DNA from: Gossypium raimondii
Taxonomy: Eukaryota; Streptophyta; Magnoliopsida; Malvales; Malvaceae
Assembly: GCF_025698545.1 (NCBI RefSeq)
Contig: NC_068576.1
Span: forward strand, 54,217,094 to 54,281,093
Reading direction: 5' to 3'
Length of the DNA: 64,000 nt
Each line of letters starts with the position of its first letter. The first letter of the stretch is position 1. Of this stretch, positions 10,491 to 22,812 are shown in pieces. The notes under the pieces were generated by a model. It did not search any database, was not told the DNA's origin, and saw nothing but the letters and a program-made list of their open reading frames with translations. The position numbers and the translations under genes are program-made.

Positions 10491-13400
10491 GAGTGTGTTT
10501 CTTTGATTTTTTTTTTTTCTGTTCTCTTGTAATGCCGGTTTTACGGCAAGTTTTGCATCGGCGGAACCGAAAATAACGACGGTTGCTTTTTTCCCGTTCT
10601 CTGTTGGAGTTTTGTTTAGGTAATTATTTTTATTAATTAATGAAAAAACCTCCCGTTTCGTCTATTTAATTTTTGAGCCAATACAAAGGGAGAAATATAG
10701 TATTCATAAACGTAGAAATTACAGACTCAAATTTATCAAACGTATTTATTAAATATACTCTTAAATTATATTTATAAAACTAAATTAATAATTATATGTT
10801 TTTTCTCTAATTTCATCATCAACATAATTTTAACTGTTACGAAACTCTCAAATAAGTTGAAAAAAACAAATTTAGAATATGGATTAGTGCAGTGAACACG
10901 TGCCGTGGAACTTAATATGTTTTTATAAATAAATAGTCAAAAGCAGCCATTCTGCCCGTATTTCAATTATTATTCAAAGAATGGAGTTAGAAGCTTTGTT
11001 TAGCTCTAGCTTTGCTAGATCCTATAGCCTAGATTACCCAATTTTATTTATTTATTAATTTAAGCATAGTTTGGCGAATCTGAATTTAGAATAGGCAAAG
11101 TTAGGGTATAATATGTGGATTTCAACAAAAAAGTTAAGGATATATAGCTCCAAATTTGATTATTTAAGGGTCTAACATGGTCTTATTATATGATTAATTC
11201 ACACAATTATGTAAGACACTATATTGTCGATTATGGAATGTTATATGACAAAGGATAACCCCGATATAAGGCTTGAGTGCACAAGGGATCAAAGAGCGAC
11301 TTTACATAGGTGAATCATCACTCTATTTCATCATCCTCTTTTCCTTGTTGATAACTAATATCAATAATATTATGATTTTTTTATCATTAGAATATGGGAG
11401 AAAATATGATAATATTTGAACTCGTATCATTTAAGTATCAATGTTATGATCTAAGAGAAAGTAAATTGAAATTAATTTTTGTAAACATCAAGCGTTGATT
11501 TGTTGTTTTGGCTAAATCGTAAATAGCTATCTCTACTCCACTAATAAGAAACGTAGATTTTTTTAATTGCAAATTAAAGAGAGATTCCATTAATGTAAAT
11601 AGTAACATCTTTCTATTCTATTGATATAAAGATATAAAATATATACGTTTAAAGTAATAAAGTATTTTTAAATTTGTGATAATTTTAATAGTAAAATAAG
11701 TTAAATGCTTATTTAACTTATAAAAGATTATTTAGGAGGACATGATTGGTGTAGCTAGGTTTAGGGTCATTATTATTTAAAGTGGTATTGGACCGCTTCT
11801 ATGTAACAAAAAAGAGAGTTAAATGTTCAATTTGTATTAGATATTATAATTATTTAAGTTTTTTTACCAAATTAATAATTAGATACTATTCATCCTTGTA
11901 TATTGTATTTATTAAATTTTATTTTTACCAAATTAATATTTAGATGCTACTTTGTCTTAATTTACCAAATTAAACTAAAAAACTAATTTTGTCATAAAAT
12001 ATTATAAATTCTATAAAAGAAATCAAATTACAAAAACCTTTAAAAACTTTGGGGACCCAAATTTATATTTTTTATACACTAATTATAATATCAAAATAAA
12101 AATTTTAAAATATAAAGAGGCCTAAAAGATAATTTCCAAAGCTTAGGAATAACTTTATATAATCGAAATTGTTAGATTTTTGAGTAGTTAAATGTTCTTT
12201 CATTTAAAGATGTAATTTAAATCAATTACTAATTTATTTTTGTTTGTTTTATTCAAAATAAATTTTTAAACTGATTTTTATGTACGGATAACTCTGTCTA
12301 AAATATTTTCTTGAAATCATCTTAAAAACTTTGTTTTTGTAAGACAAATATAACATAAATTATGTTTGCTATAAAATATTATAGAAGTATTTTTCATTTG
12401 ACAACTGAAATTTATTTCATAATAAGATGATATTTTATAATAAATAATATTACTTAATAAAAATCCATGCCTATTTTTTTCATTACAGGTAAAACACAAG
12501 TGGAAGGCGGGGCAATGGGAATTTTAGTAATGGCGGTTTTGAGGAATAACAGAAACTGGGTTTAAGGCAGGTCACAGGGGTTGTTGAATTTGCCCTAACC
12601 AAGAAGAGGAAATGATAGGATTTGGATAAGTCTGAAATTTGATTTCAGTGTTCCCACGTTTCGTCACTCCATTACATACACACCACAAAAATACATCATA
12701 TCATATGATTGGTACCTTGCATTTGCATTTTACCGGCCTTTTCTCAATAATGCATTTAACTCGTATAAACTTCCTAAAATTGCTTGTCTATATCAGTGCT
12801 TATTTTATTATTTGAGATTAATAGTCAAAACTTTCTACCCATATTATATCAAATTATGTAGATTACAATTAACCCTATCATAAAAGTAAGTGAACATCAA
12901 CGAGATAGATCAAATCATGCAACAGTTCATTTTCATGCATCTTCTTCACTAAAAATTGACCAGTACAGGGCCGTATATCATGAATTTGGAATAGAAATAA
13001 GAGATGCAAAGAGGGTGACCAAACCACAAATTAGCAATTATTATTGAGACGACAGATATGTTAGGAAATGCAAGGAATCAGATTGAGGAAGTTTAAAAGG
13101 AAAAGGCCGGCGGCTGGCCAGTGTGGCGGCCTTTGGTGCGGTTCAATTTCTGGGTCCCTTTGTTTTAGTGTTTGTCTGTTGGTGGAAATTGAGTACATCA
13201 AAGCTAATCGTCATTTTTGGGGCCAAACTTGACATCACTCAACACTTATTCATGATATTAGTCTTTTTAATTCTACCAAATTAGGCCTCTCTTTTGTGAT
13301 CTTGTGGGAAGTTTTGACACTTTATATATCTTCAATTACAAGCAAAGCTTAATTAATAATAATACCAACGGTGTACAAATTCAAACCAATTATTAATACA

Positions 13401-14964
13401 CAACAAAAAAGAAATGGCATAAGTAAAAACATAAAATGAGGAAACAGTTTTCGATGGTCTGATGAAACACAATGAATATGTCCTATCAAAAAAAAAAAAA
13501 GTGGTCCCTTTGTTAGCTGGTGCAGTTTAAATGTCACAAGATTTTGTCATATTAAAACTGAGAACACACTCCTCTCGCTGAAGCCATTTGCTGTACAAGA
13601 AAATTTTCATAGTCATCACCCAAAAGGATTAAAATCTTCATTAAATAAAAACTGTCATTATTCTAAAATAGTAACATTACACTGCCTCAGAAAAAACATT
13701 ACCTGACCAAATCCAGAATCAACTTTTCCTACCATGACAAACATACTTAATTCCCATAATGTCTTTTTCTTTGTTTTGCAACCTTGGTTTATGTAACTAT
13801 ATTCTGTTTTCTGGGTTTTGTAATCCCATTTGGCTAGTAATATCCAAATTTTCTATCAAGTAGTTAGATTTCTTTAAGAGTGGGTGTAGAAATGTCATTT
13901 TCTGGAGGATTTTGGCCAATCAGCGGGTGTGGTGGATATGCAGGCCTTTTATAATCATAGAGTCATAAATCTTTTCTTTTTTGCAGTGACAGGGGGTATT
14001 ACTACTGGGATTTTTAGCTCTTCAAAATTGATTAATAGAAAGACAGTAAAACTGTTAAATCATGGGTCATAATCTTCTGGGTATTTCATTAGTTTGGGAC
14101 CCTCACAATCATACATTTTGTCTGATCATTTATTTTACTTACCCACCCCTTTGTTCCCTAATAAAGGTGAAAGAAAAACATTAATACATTTTAGCTGAAT
14201 TTTATTACTTGTTATGCCATTTCTCACTTGAATTCCGAGAACGACTTTGGACTTTTTATTGTTGGAGATGCAGGTTTTTAATAGGTTTTGGTCACTCTAA
14301 TATACTTAAATTGATTCATAAGTTGCACCTTATGCCATTGGTCAATTATGTCTTCTTTTTCATCAACATTGTTTTATTAAGATATCGAGAAACATACAAG
14401 CCAATCACTTTTGACAACCATGTTAATTTAATAAAACATTATCATTTGTTAGTGTATATTCTACAACTTAAATGACTTATTGTTACCAACTTAACAAAGA
14501 TCTTAAAAAAATTAATTGACCTATCACGACATAACATGTGGTAACATGTGGTAAGAATGTTGAGCTCATATTTATTCCTCTCAACCCTTGCACGCAGAAC
14601 TGTCGTTCTCCCAACTCTAACAATGCTTTCTTCCTCCTCCTTTCGCCTCGAAGCTCCCATCTTCTTACCACTCGATTCCTACCGCCCTCCATCCCATAGG
14701 GTGAACAGCTCACAACCATCACCATATCAACTCCTTTGTATCAATAAGTCTCTATATTTGGTTTTTTATTTTTATAATATTATTAATTAATTTAAATAAT
14801 TAATATCATTAATTATTTTCACTTCCAACCCGCGGTGTGCGGTGTTCATCATTTGAACTAATTAATGAATTTATAAAAGTACATACCGAAAGAAATAAAA
14901 AGTTTAAGGAAAATTAAATAAAACCCAAATTTTCCTTTTTATCTCTTTTTACTTTTTCTGTCAG
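10491..14964. other. Long AT-rich spacer
   Basis: No supported gene in about 4.5 kb. The first 150 bases are the probable 3' UTR of the CRF gene, including a small hairpin (GCCGG TTTTA CGGC type) near 10531. One more G-box lies at 10897-10902. A direct duplication of aacatgtggt is seen at about 14534-14553. The open frames here are short and show no family features. Confidence 0.5.
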
Positions 14965-15540
14965 GCAACTTTGACTCGGTGTTGATTCTTGGAAGAAGCA
15001 CGCAAGGCTCATTGAAGCAATAAGAGGTCAGAGGAAAGGCAGCCACACAAGGAAAGGGGTGGTTGCTCCTAGTTGCACAACCAAGCACAAAATTCCAAAA
15101 CTTTGAAGATTCATTCAGGAAAAAGAAAGGGTTCATTCAGGAAAAAGAAAGGGGCTTCAGAGAAAACAATCCAGAAGATTTCCTTTGTTATTCTGCAGGT
15201 CCTACTTACGGATTTCAATCATGGCCGTACACGTATATTGTCAGCTTAACGGTCTTGCAAATCTCCTCCTGTGCCAAGTCCTGCTGCAACTAGTATAGGA
15301 ATAGGCATCGGTCCAGCAGCCCCCACCTTGGTCCCCACCAAATTGATCCAGCTCAGCCATCACTGTTTTCATTGTTTTTTTGCTCTCAAAGGTACGGTTG
15401 TGATCTGCTCGTGGTCCCCTGGCTTCCCTTCGATCCTCCCCATCCCGTCCGCTTGATTTGGACCCTCCGTTTTGGATAAGTGTGTGCGCCTTATGCTGGA
15501 GATCCACATAAGCATGCTAACCCATCATTTTTCTCTGTCC
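14965..15540. other. Higher-GC island, possible gene or element remnant
   Basis: Base composition rises clearly against its surroundings. A minus-strand open frame at 15241-15507 has no family I recognise. The segment also holds a perfect 22-bp tandem duplication (15110-15153). It may be a decayed coding sequence or transposon piece; no function is proposed. Confidence 0.3.
15110..15153 (+). repeat. Perfect 22-bp tandem duplication
   Basis: The unit starting TTCATTCAGGAAAAAG occurs twice head to tail without a mismatch (15110-15131 and 15132-15153), suggesting a recent slippage duplication. Confidence 0.9.
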
Positions 15541-17989
15541 CCTCAATAAAGGAAAAGACCCTATTACTTATTTTCTCTAAAACTAAACACAAAAGATTTG
15601 GTCGTTAGAGCTTGAATTCAATGGTGAAAATTGGTTCGTAGCACTCAAAATATCAATACTTATTTACATAAATGGGATCAAGCGAGAAAATTTTCATCTT
15701 TTTATCAAGTTTAAATCTTGTGGATAGTGAAAATAATTACTCTCAATTTGGAATCCAATTTAGTTCAATTCTGAATTCAATTGGCTCTCAATAATACTAC
15801 TAAATACATCAATACTTAAAATGAATGCTTTGGGTATTATAAAAGTTAAAAAATCTTCAATCCAGGACCGTACCATACTATTAATGGTATAAAATTGAGT
15901 ACAAACGTACAAAAGTGTGAGTTGAGGATGTTAGGAGGGTGAGGGGGTTCACATGAAATATGTATGGGGATGTTTGCTTCTTTAAATTCAAATGTTTTAT
16001 TTGCTCCATCCTCAACCTGTCTCTTCCTGTTTCGTAAAGGATAACGTGTAAGCAGTGAAGCAAAAAAGAAAAAGCTGAGAGGGCCATAAGGCATGCGCAA
16101 GTGGAAGGGGGGAAAACCAAAATGGGAAATGAGGAGAGGCCCATATGTAATATTACAAGTCATGTGTTCTGTGTGGGAAAGCAGGCAGGCAGGTAGGCCC
16201 GTCAGGGCATAGCAAAGGGGATGTCTATTTCGCCTACCGACACCACAGTGATATGAGACCAAAGCCACTCAGATTCTAAATGATACGATATGGATACGGG
16301 ATATCCCTAAGAAGAAAATATCTTGTAGTCAATGGTTTAGCACATAGCACTAAATGCAGGAAGATTTACAAAATAGCAGTGTCTCATGAATTGTGTTGAA
16401 GATATTTAATACAAAGCTGGTCAGAATTATGAAGTGAACGCACTTCTTGTGGGAATTCCCAGTTACAAGCATCCATGCTTTGCCTTAGCACTTCCACTGC
16501 CTTATCGTATACCATAAAATAATGGCTGTCTCCATTTTCCAACACCCGCTGCCGGCTCTCAAAATTTTAATCAGAACAATGGGAACTAACCTCTTTCTAT
16601 TTTTAGTATTATAGTAGTGTTCAACATAAGGTACAACATATAATCATTTAGTTGCTTTGTTATTCATGTCATTAGATAACATTAAAAATGAATATATTTT
16701 TTAATAAAACGATCAACTTACTGATTAACCTAACGTACAAAGATTAATTTGCTCAATTTTTAATAGAGGAGCAAAATGCAATCGAAGTCCTAATACAAAA
16801 GTCTTCATGATACTTTTACTTAATCTTACTTATCCTTTAATTTCATGTCACTTATGAATAAATTAAAAAAAATCAAATAATTACTTAACAACATAAATGG
16901 ATATAATTTTTTATTAATTAAATTATTTATTTTTTCTAAATAAAGTAAAATATAATTTAATTCTTAATATAATCGTGTTCGAAATATTTTTTTTTACCGC
17001 GGCTAAGATATTTTTAATATTATTCGATGCGGTATCGTAGAGGTATGTGAATTAAGTAAGAGAAAACGGTTTATATCTTTGTGACTCGGCTATCTTTTGG
17101 ACATTCGGGCAGGGTGAAGTGGTCTGTCAACTTTGTAAAGGAATCCGATCCATGGAGAAAGCCAACTTGAATATAAAATATAATGATGACGACGACATGT
17201 TTCAATTTCCAAAGACAGCCTAATTTTGAACACTGAGAAAGAGGCCCATATTTTTAGGATTAGAAAATCTTTATGGGCTCGAATGCTTTAATAACAACTA
17301 GATAAACTTATCCATTTTCAGTCCAGCCCAAATCGAACCATTTAAGGCTTTAAGTCCATCTATTTCAAGCACTTTAACTGCCAATCAAAGGAAACAAAAT
17401 GATACCTTTGGTTGAGTTAGACAAGACACGGCGGATTGTTCTGAATGTTAGAACCTGGTAAGATTAAGGATAAACAGGAAGCTGGGTTTGCCTTTTTGGT
17501 TATTTTGGGGCAAAGATGTAAACAAAAAGTGTTCTTTTATTGTTGATATGCAGAATTTGTGGCTAATTCAAAAATCTTTGTGATATTGGTAACCCCAAAT
17601 TCTCAACGGGGTAGGGGGCATGGGAGATGACATGCCATTTGTTATTTTTCACTTCCTGGCAAATGCAAGGGATCATCTTAGCTATAAAGCTTATAATAGA
17701 ATTATTATCAGAGAAATGCTATAAACGTTGAGAGTGGAATGAAGATTCCCTACTAAAAAAGAAAAAAGAAAGGGAGAAAGACCACAAAACATAAACATTT
17801 TCATTCTCAAAATCCACAGCAATGATTCGTCTGAAGTCAAACTCATTCTCTAACTATAACCCTTTAGTACTCTCGCATGTATGTATCAGACGACGAGCCA
17901 TGAATTGGTTACACATCATCCATCCTTCTCTCCCTATAAATAACAAATAAAATGTCACAACCCCATTTCAGTCTTTGAAATTTGCAGGC
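15541..17989. other. Spacer
   Basis: No supported gene. A 140-codon minus open frame at 15846-16268 has no recognisable domain, no transcript signals and unconvincing composition. The right end is the 3' flank of the AG-peptide gene. Confidence 0.45.
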
Positions 17990-18292
17990 TCAAAAAGTGA
18001 AGCAGAGATCAGCGGCGTGAATGAGGTATGTGAGCACCAATGCCACCAGCATCAGCACGTATGCAATCCCTTGGTCAATAGACGTCCCTGTTTCACCCCC
18101 ACAGTCAAACAATAAGTGCCCAGTTGATATCACAAATCTAAAAGAGAAGCAAAGAGAGGGTAAGAACAAACCGTCGCTCGTTGGGGCAGGGGCGGGAGCA
18201 GAGGACTGTGCCTGAACAGCAGCCGGCAAGGCAACCAAAGTAAAAACAAGGCCCGCAAATACAGCCACGAAAGAAACCTTGGAAACTGCCAT
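17990..18292 (-). CDS. Arabinogalactan peptide (AGP16/20/22/41 type)
   Basis: Two exons: 18172-18292 and 17990-18087, with an 84-bp GT-AG intron, encode 72 residues. The order is a hydrophobic N-terminal signal peptide ending AVQA, a very short mature region QSSAPAPAPTSDG with the Ala-Pro repeats that become arabinogalactosylated hydroxyprolines, then TSIDQGIAYVLMLVALVLTY, the hydrophobic C-terminal signal replaced by a GPI anchor. This organisation defines AG peptides, cell-surface proteoglycans of the plasma membrane and wall. The intron splits the Gly codon of TSDG. The start is the ATG at 18290-18292; the frame extends upstream only through a TTG. Reading through the intron gives a false 108-residue frame. 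A TATA element lies about 140 bp upstream. Confidence 0.93.
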   Translation of the reverse strand: MAVSKVSFVAVFAGLVFTLVALPAAVQAQSSAPAPAPTSDGLFLPSLCFSFRFVISTGHLLFDCGGETGTSIDQGIAYVLMLVALVLTYLIHAADLCFTF

Positions 18293-18431
18293 TTTTTTCT
18301 TTTTTAATTTTGCCAAAAAAGAAAATGCTCTATCTCAGTCTGCGATGGCTCTTTTAGAAAACACCCCTGCAATGGCTTAGGAGAGCCTCGCGTGATGATG
18401 TGAGGACGAAAGGCGAGAAAGGGTCGAAGAT

Positions 18432-18442
18432 GATTTTATATG
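18432..18442 (-). promoter_or_regulatory. TATA box of the AG-peptide gene
   Basis: The minus strand reads CATATAAAATC, 140-150 bp before the start codon, giving a leader of about 110 nt. Confidence 0.6.
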
Positions 18443-19219
18443 GAATAAAAGGGGGAGAGGAGACGAGTGCTACACATGGGTCCCCTATGAACAGCGAAAA
18501 CTAAAATTATGAATCCATATAAATATTGCTTCTTTATCTTAAAACTTAATTAAATAACCAAGTACAAATGAATTGATTCTTCTCGTTCTCGAAATTTGGT
18601 CGTCAGATCATGATTTCTCATAAGCTTGACTACCCAAACGAAACAGCAACGGGCAAGGAAAAAGATTTCTTTATTACAATGTTAGTCCCTAAATTATACC
18701 TTAATTTCTAGATTAGTATTTAAAGTTTGCGGTGAAAAAATATAACCTAACCGCTTATGTTGTGCATTGGTATTGGGGGATAGAGTGAGTGACCTCCACA
18801 GCCACGCATGTGATACTTTAGGGTTCCTTGTTTTCCCGCCCCACACTCTTCAGCTTGTACCGTTGCTTTTGTTTGATTTCTTTCGTGACAGACTGTGACA
18901 TGAGTTGGCGCCAACTGCTGAGCTTCAGCTCTGATTCGCGCCCATGTGCTCCTCTCTTTTCAGTTGCCTTCTCTTTTCCTTATACTTTTGTTATGTTGTC
19001 TTTTTAAATAAATAAAAATTATTCTCAACCCATGTGCCCCCCCAAAAAACCTCTGGATTTCAATTATTTAAATCACAGTTGCAAGTTGCGACTAAGGTTG
19101 AAATTAAAATAAAATATTTGGAAATATGATAAATTAAAAGAGAAAATTAGGAGAGATGGAAAGACAATTAAATTTTAAAATTGGAAAAAATAAAATATTT
19201 AAAAAATATGTTATTTTGA

Positions 19220-19254
<35 letters not shown>

Positions 19255-19322
19255 TCGTATTTTCTCTTCTCTCATTTTTTCCATTTGAAAAGATTAGTTT
19301 TTTGCTTTAGGAAGGAGAATTG
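18443..19322. other. Spacer with a TA microsatellite
   Basis: Probable AG-peptide promoter followed by AT-rich DNA. An uninterrupted TA run lies at about 19223-19251. No gene is seen. Confidence 0.5.
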
Positions 19323-19866
19323 TCATACCTAGACATGTCCATGGGTGGCCCGGCCCGAAGGCTCACCCGAAAAGTGTGAGGGTTTAGGTAAAAATATAAG
19401 CCTAAAAATGTGCTTGGGTAAAAAAATAAGGTCCGCTTAGAAAATAGACTGAGTCTCGAGTAAGACTTTTTTAACCCAACCCGACCCGAATATGCAAAAA
19501 GAAAAAAATCACAATTATGTTGTTACTATTTTATTGTTATTATTTGGATATTGTATAACTCTTGTTTTATTATTAATTTTGTTACTATTTTAGAGGCATT
19601 TCACATTTGCTTGTTAAGTTGCATTTATCTTAGTGTTATTTAAGTATACATATTTTTTTAAAATTTATTTTCAATTTGTTGGAAATATTTATTTTAATGT
19701 TTTTAGTAATTTTGACGTATTATATATATTTTTTAAAATTATATAAAAAATTAATACATGGTGGCCAAGCCAAGATTGGGTAAAATTTTAGGCCCATTTT
19801 TTGGGCCAGGCTCGGACATAGCAAATGGGCCTAATTTTTTGTTCGGCTCGGCCTCTGGTTATACCT
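19323..19866. mobile_element. Degenerate hAT-like non-autonomous element
   Basis: A locally GC-rich, CCCGGCCCGA-containing segment stands out in AT-rich DNA: GGTGGCCCGGCCCGAAGG near 19345 and GGGCCAGGCTCGGACATAGC near 19803, i.e. related motifs at the two ends in opposite sense. It is bordered by tcatacct (19323-19330) and ttatacct (19859-19866), a 7-of-8 match that fits an 8-bp hAT target duplication. The termini (TAGACATGTCC and, reversed, CAGAGGCC) are hAT-like but poorly matched. It has no transposase. Confidence 0.45.
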
Positions 19867-20539
19867 CCTATTTATTTTTCTCACTTTTTTTCTTAACCAA
19901 ACACACTCAAAATTTATTTTCCTTCCTCCCATTCCCTCCACTTTTCCATTTAATCAAGTACGAACTAATTGAAGTGTTTAAAAAATTTAAGAAATGCAAG
20001 TTAAAAACTTAGATTAACTAAAATTGAATTATTAGTTATTGATTATTTTTTATTTTATTAGAAATATTTAAGAAAAATAGTAAAATAATATTCAAAAGTC
20101 ATAAAACAAAGTTAATTTTGAAAAATAAGTCTAAAAATGCTATGAAAAAAAATCAAGAATATCATCCCTACAAATCATTTTATAACATAAAATTTTAAAA
20201 TATTAGTTAATTACTTGTTTTACTAAGATATGATTGGTGCAATTTATGCGTTAGAATGTGTTGTAAAAGCCAGCAAATGCCAACAATGGACGAACATTGG
20301 CTTAAAATACAAAATTATTATTAACAACAAACATTCTACACTTTTAATCACATCCACAATCTAATACCAATTAAGACAACCAATATTCCTTTTTACTTTA
20401 AAATTTTTAAAATTAATTATAGTTATTTTATAGATAATATCACCCTGGTTATTTTTAGAAGTTAAATAATAATAATAATAAACATCGTAGTAGGTAACTT
20501 TTTTCGCATTATGATATTTTTGGGCCTCCCAATTTTATA

Positions 20540-20960
20540 AAGAAAATGTTATTTTAGTTTTTATTTAATTTTTCGTATTTTTAGTCATTAAATTTGTATT
20601 ATTTGTCAAATCATCTCAAAATAGATGGAAAAATTAATATTTGTTAGCTTTGCTAATGTAGCATCCACGTGGCAGTTCATGTGTATATCACGTTAGCAAT
20701 TGATTAATTTTTTAAAAATTAAAATATTAAAAAATTATAATTTTTATACTTCTTTTAATCATTTTATACTTTTTTGAAGTTTCAAAAATTTTAAAAAATT
20801 TAATTAATTGTTGACATGGCGGCATCCACGTGTATGCCACATCCACAAAGTTAATAAGCGTTAACTTTTCCATCTAGTTTGGGGTGGTTTTACAAACAAC
20901 ATGAGCCAAAAAAGATGAAAACTAAATGAGGACTAAAATGATATTTTGTAAAGTTAGAGG
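20540..20960. mobile_element. Foldback MITE with G-box in each arm
   Basis: The left arm (about 20544-20682) aligns over some 135 bp with the reverse complement of about 20820-20957. Shared order: aaaat.ttattttagt, tagatggaaaa.ttaa, ttag/ttaactttg, atgt.gcatcCACGTGG. CACGTG lies at 20666-20671 and 20827-20832. The spacer is AT-rich. It has no coding capacity and is probably a Mutator- or hAT-type MITE. Exact ends are uncertain by 20-30 bp. Confidence 0.75.
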
Positions 20961-20985
20961 GTCAAATAAGTTATTATACCTTTTT

Positions 20986-22455
20986 CAAGAGTAAATTATT
21001 AGTGTATCATTGTTTAATATATAAGTGTATTACTATGAACTTTATCCTTCTCAGTGGCAGATCTTGACATTAAGTCTTGGAAGGGCTTAATTAAAATTTT
21101 TAAAAACTTCGAAAGTTTTAATGTGAATTTCCAAAAATTTTGGTAAGTTTAATTTTTAAAAAAATTCAAAAGTTTGGACAGCCTAGTGGGGATGCACCTC
21201 CGATCCTACTAAAGGTTTAATGGGGACTGAGGTACGGATGTTTGTCTACATCAAAGTTGTGAAGGGTTATTTTGTTGTGTCGTGATAAACATTTATTTGT
21301 TAGCAAAGTGTGAAAGCTTATTCATTAAAACAATGCGACTATGAACCCTGCTTCATGGACGATGGAGAGATCCCTTCATTTTATGAGCAATATCTTATCA
21401 TCTGAGGATGTAAATTGGATAAACCCTTTTTTCAATTTAATTTGAAAAACCATCATTACATGACCTCACTTGTCTGTCTCAACAATTTAATTAAAAACCC
21501 CAATGCACACATTCATGCATGTCCAACCATCCCAGCTTGACATCGACGCCGCAGGCGACTTGATCAAATTTTCGCTTTTAAAAGTGAAATTTCAACCCTT
21601 CTTATCCATTCTATGAAACCCAACCTCTTTGACTTAATCAGTCAGTAAATACAGATCCACCCATTGCTGCTGCTGGTTTTCAGCTATCGAAATCCCAAAC
21701 TAGATTCTTGATGTTATGATTGGTTGCTTCAAAACCACATGTTTTGTCTCTGACATTGGATCCATCAAACAAGTTGGGGGGGTGGGGGGTCTTGTTACAA
21801 AACATGCAAGCATCATCATGGAGCTTTGATATAAGCGAACTTGCAAGACATATTCGAGACATTGTTTGGACGATATGAACAGCTTTACCCTACTTTGACT
21901 CTAGAATCTACTTATGTTGAAATCAATCTTGATATGAAAATTTTTACAGTACCATAAACAAGAAGTGTAAATTTCTTATCAGTATTCCCATGTGTGGCAG
22001 AATGTGAAAACTGCTCACATGACTCACTTAGTCCTATTGTGTCGATTTTTTTTTTCTGGTAAACCGAGAATTTTTATGAATGATCGAACAAAGCTCGCAT
22101 AAAGCTGAAAAAAACGACGAACGAGAAGTTCATCGTGCCAAAACACGAGTAAAATGTTAATTAACACTGAAACAACAAACACAAACAGTGAAAAACATGT
22201 TACATGATACAAACATGAACAAAACATCTTCTGAGGGGCATAGTTCAACACTGAAGATTAATAATCAATAATCCATTACATTAAACTGCTGCTTAACGAT
22301 ATAATTCAACATAATACTAAGTAATCAATATGGTACAAACAGTGATACCACTTGAAAGCCAGCTACTTCAAGATTTACTATATAATTATACAGAAGCTAG
22401 TTGTTCATCAGTTAGAAGTATGATATATTTGACTAGGCAAATGTAGTTTGTATTA
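20986..22455. other. Spacer
   Basis: No supported gene. A 60-codon minus frame with a true ATG (21680-21862) has no known relatives that I can name. The stretch 22024-22455 is the likely 3' flank of the DUF7722-like gene. Confidence 0.4.
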
Positions 22456-22725
22456 TCATTCAACCTGGGAAGGCCAAAGGAAAGCTCCCATTGCAAACTT
22501 TCTCTTTTGGTTAGCATCTCCGATGATAGGAAGGCCATACTGGTTAAGCAGGCCGTCGAGCTGCCACTCAGGCATGTTCTCATAGTCACTCTTTTTGTAC
22601 CTGGGATAGTGGAGTGGCATCTGAAAGTAACAACACTTGTCGTTGCTCTTTGCTTGGTGATGGTTCCCATTAGCCATTACTCTTGCAGCCATGTCGAATG
22701 CTTTGGAGCAGTTTGTTCCACTCAT
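22456..22725 (-). CDS. Small plant protein, DUF7722-like
   Basis: 89-residue protein of unknown function. The C-terminal half carries CYFQMPLHYPRYKKSDYENM, then PEWQLDGLLNQYGLP, and ends FAMGAFLWPSQ. I recall this signature from a family of short plant-only proteins (DUF7722); assignment is from memory. I chose the ATG at 22723-22725 because a TATA element (22805-22812) lies 80 bp upstream of it. An in-frame ATG at 22869 would give 137 residues but lies upstream of that TATA box. Single exon; no signal peptide or membrane segment is visible with the chosen start. Confidence 0.68.
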   Translation of the reverse strand: MSGTNCSKAFDMAARVMANGNHHQAKSNDKCCYFQMPLHYPRYKKSDYENMPEWQLDGLLNQYGLPIIGDANQKRKFAMGAFLWPSQVE

Positions 22726-22804
22726 CTTCTTCTTCTTGTTCACCTTTGGACAACCAGTGTGTTTATTGAAGCTAGCATGTTGAAATGATGTCCAAGTGAA
22801 GCCA

Positions 22805-22812
22805 TTTTTATA
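22805..22812 (-). promoter_or_regulatory. TATA box of the DUF7722-like gene
   Basis: TATAAAAA on the minus strand, 80 bp before the chosen start codon. It would give a leader of about 50 nt and argues against the longer N-terminus. Confidence 0.55.

Noticed and set aside
14548-14790. 80-codon plus frame and overlapping minus frames
   Set aside because: The several overlapping frames reflect local GC content; none starts with a convincing context or resembles a family.
15846-16268. 140-codon minus frame
   Set aside because: No family features, no promoter or splice support, and a composition like random open frame.
17990-18316. 108-codon single-exon reading of the AG-peptide gene
   Set aside because: The frame runs through an 84-bp intron and starts at a TTG. 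Splicing restores the known AG-peptide sequence TSDGTSIDQGIAY.
19758-20012. 84-codon plus frame
   Set aside because: It begins inside the hAT-like repeat and runs across its border into AT-rich spacer, so it cannot be a conserved gene.
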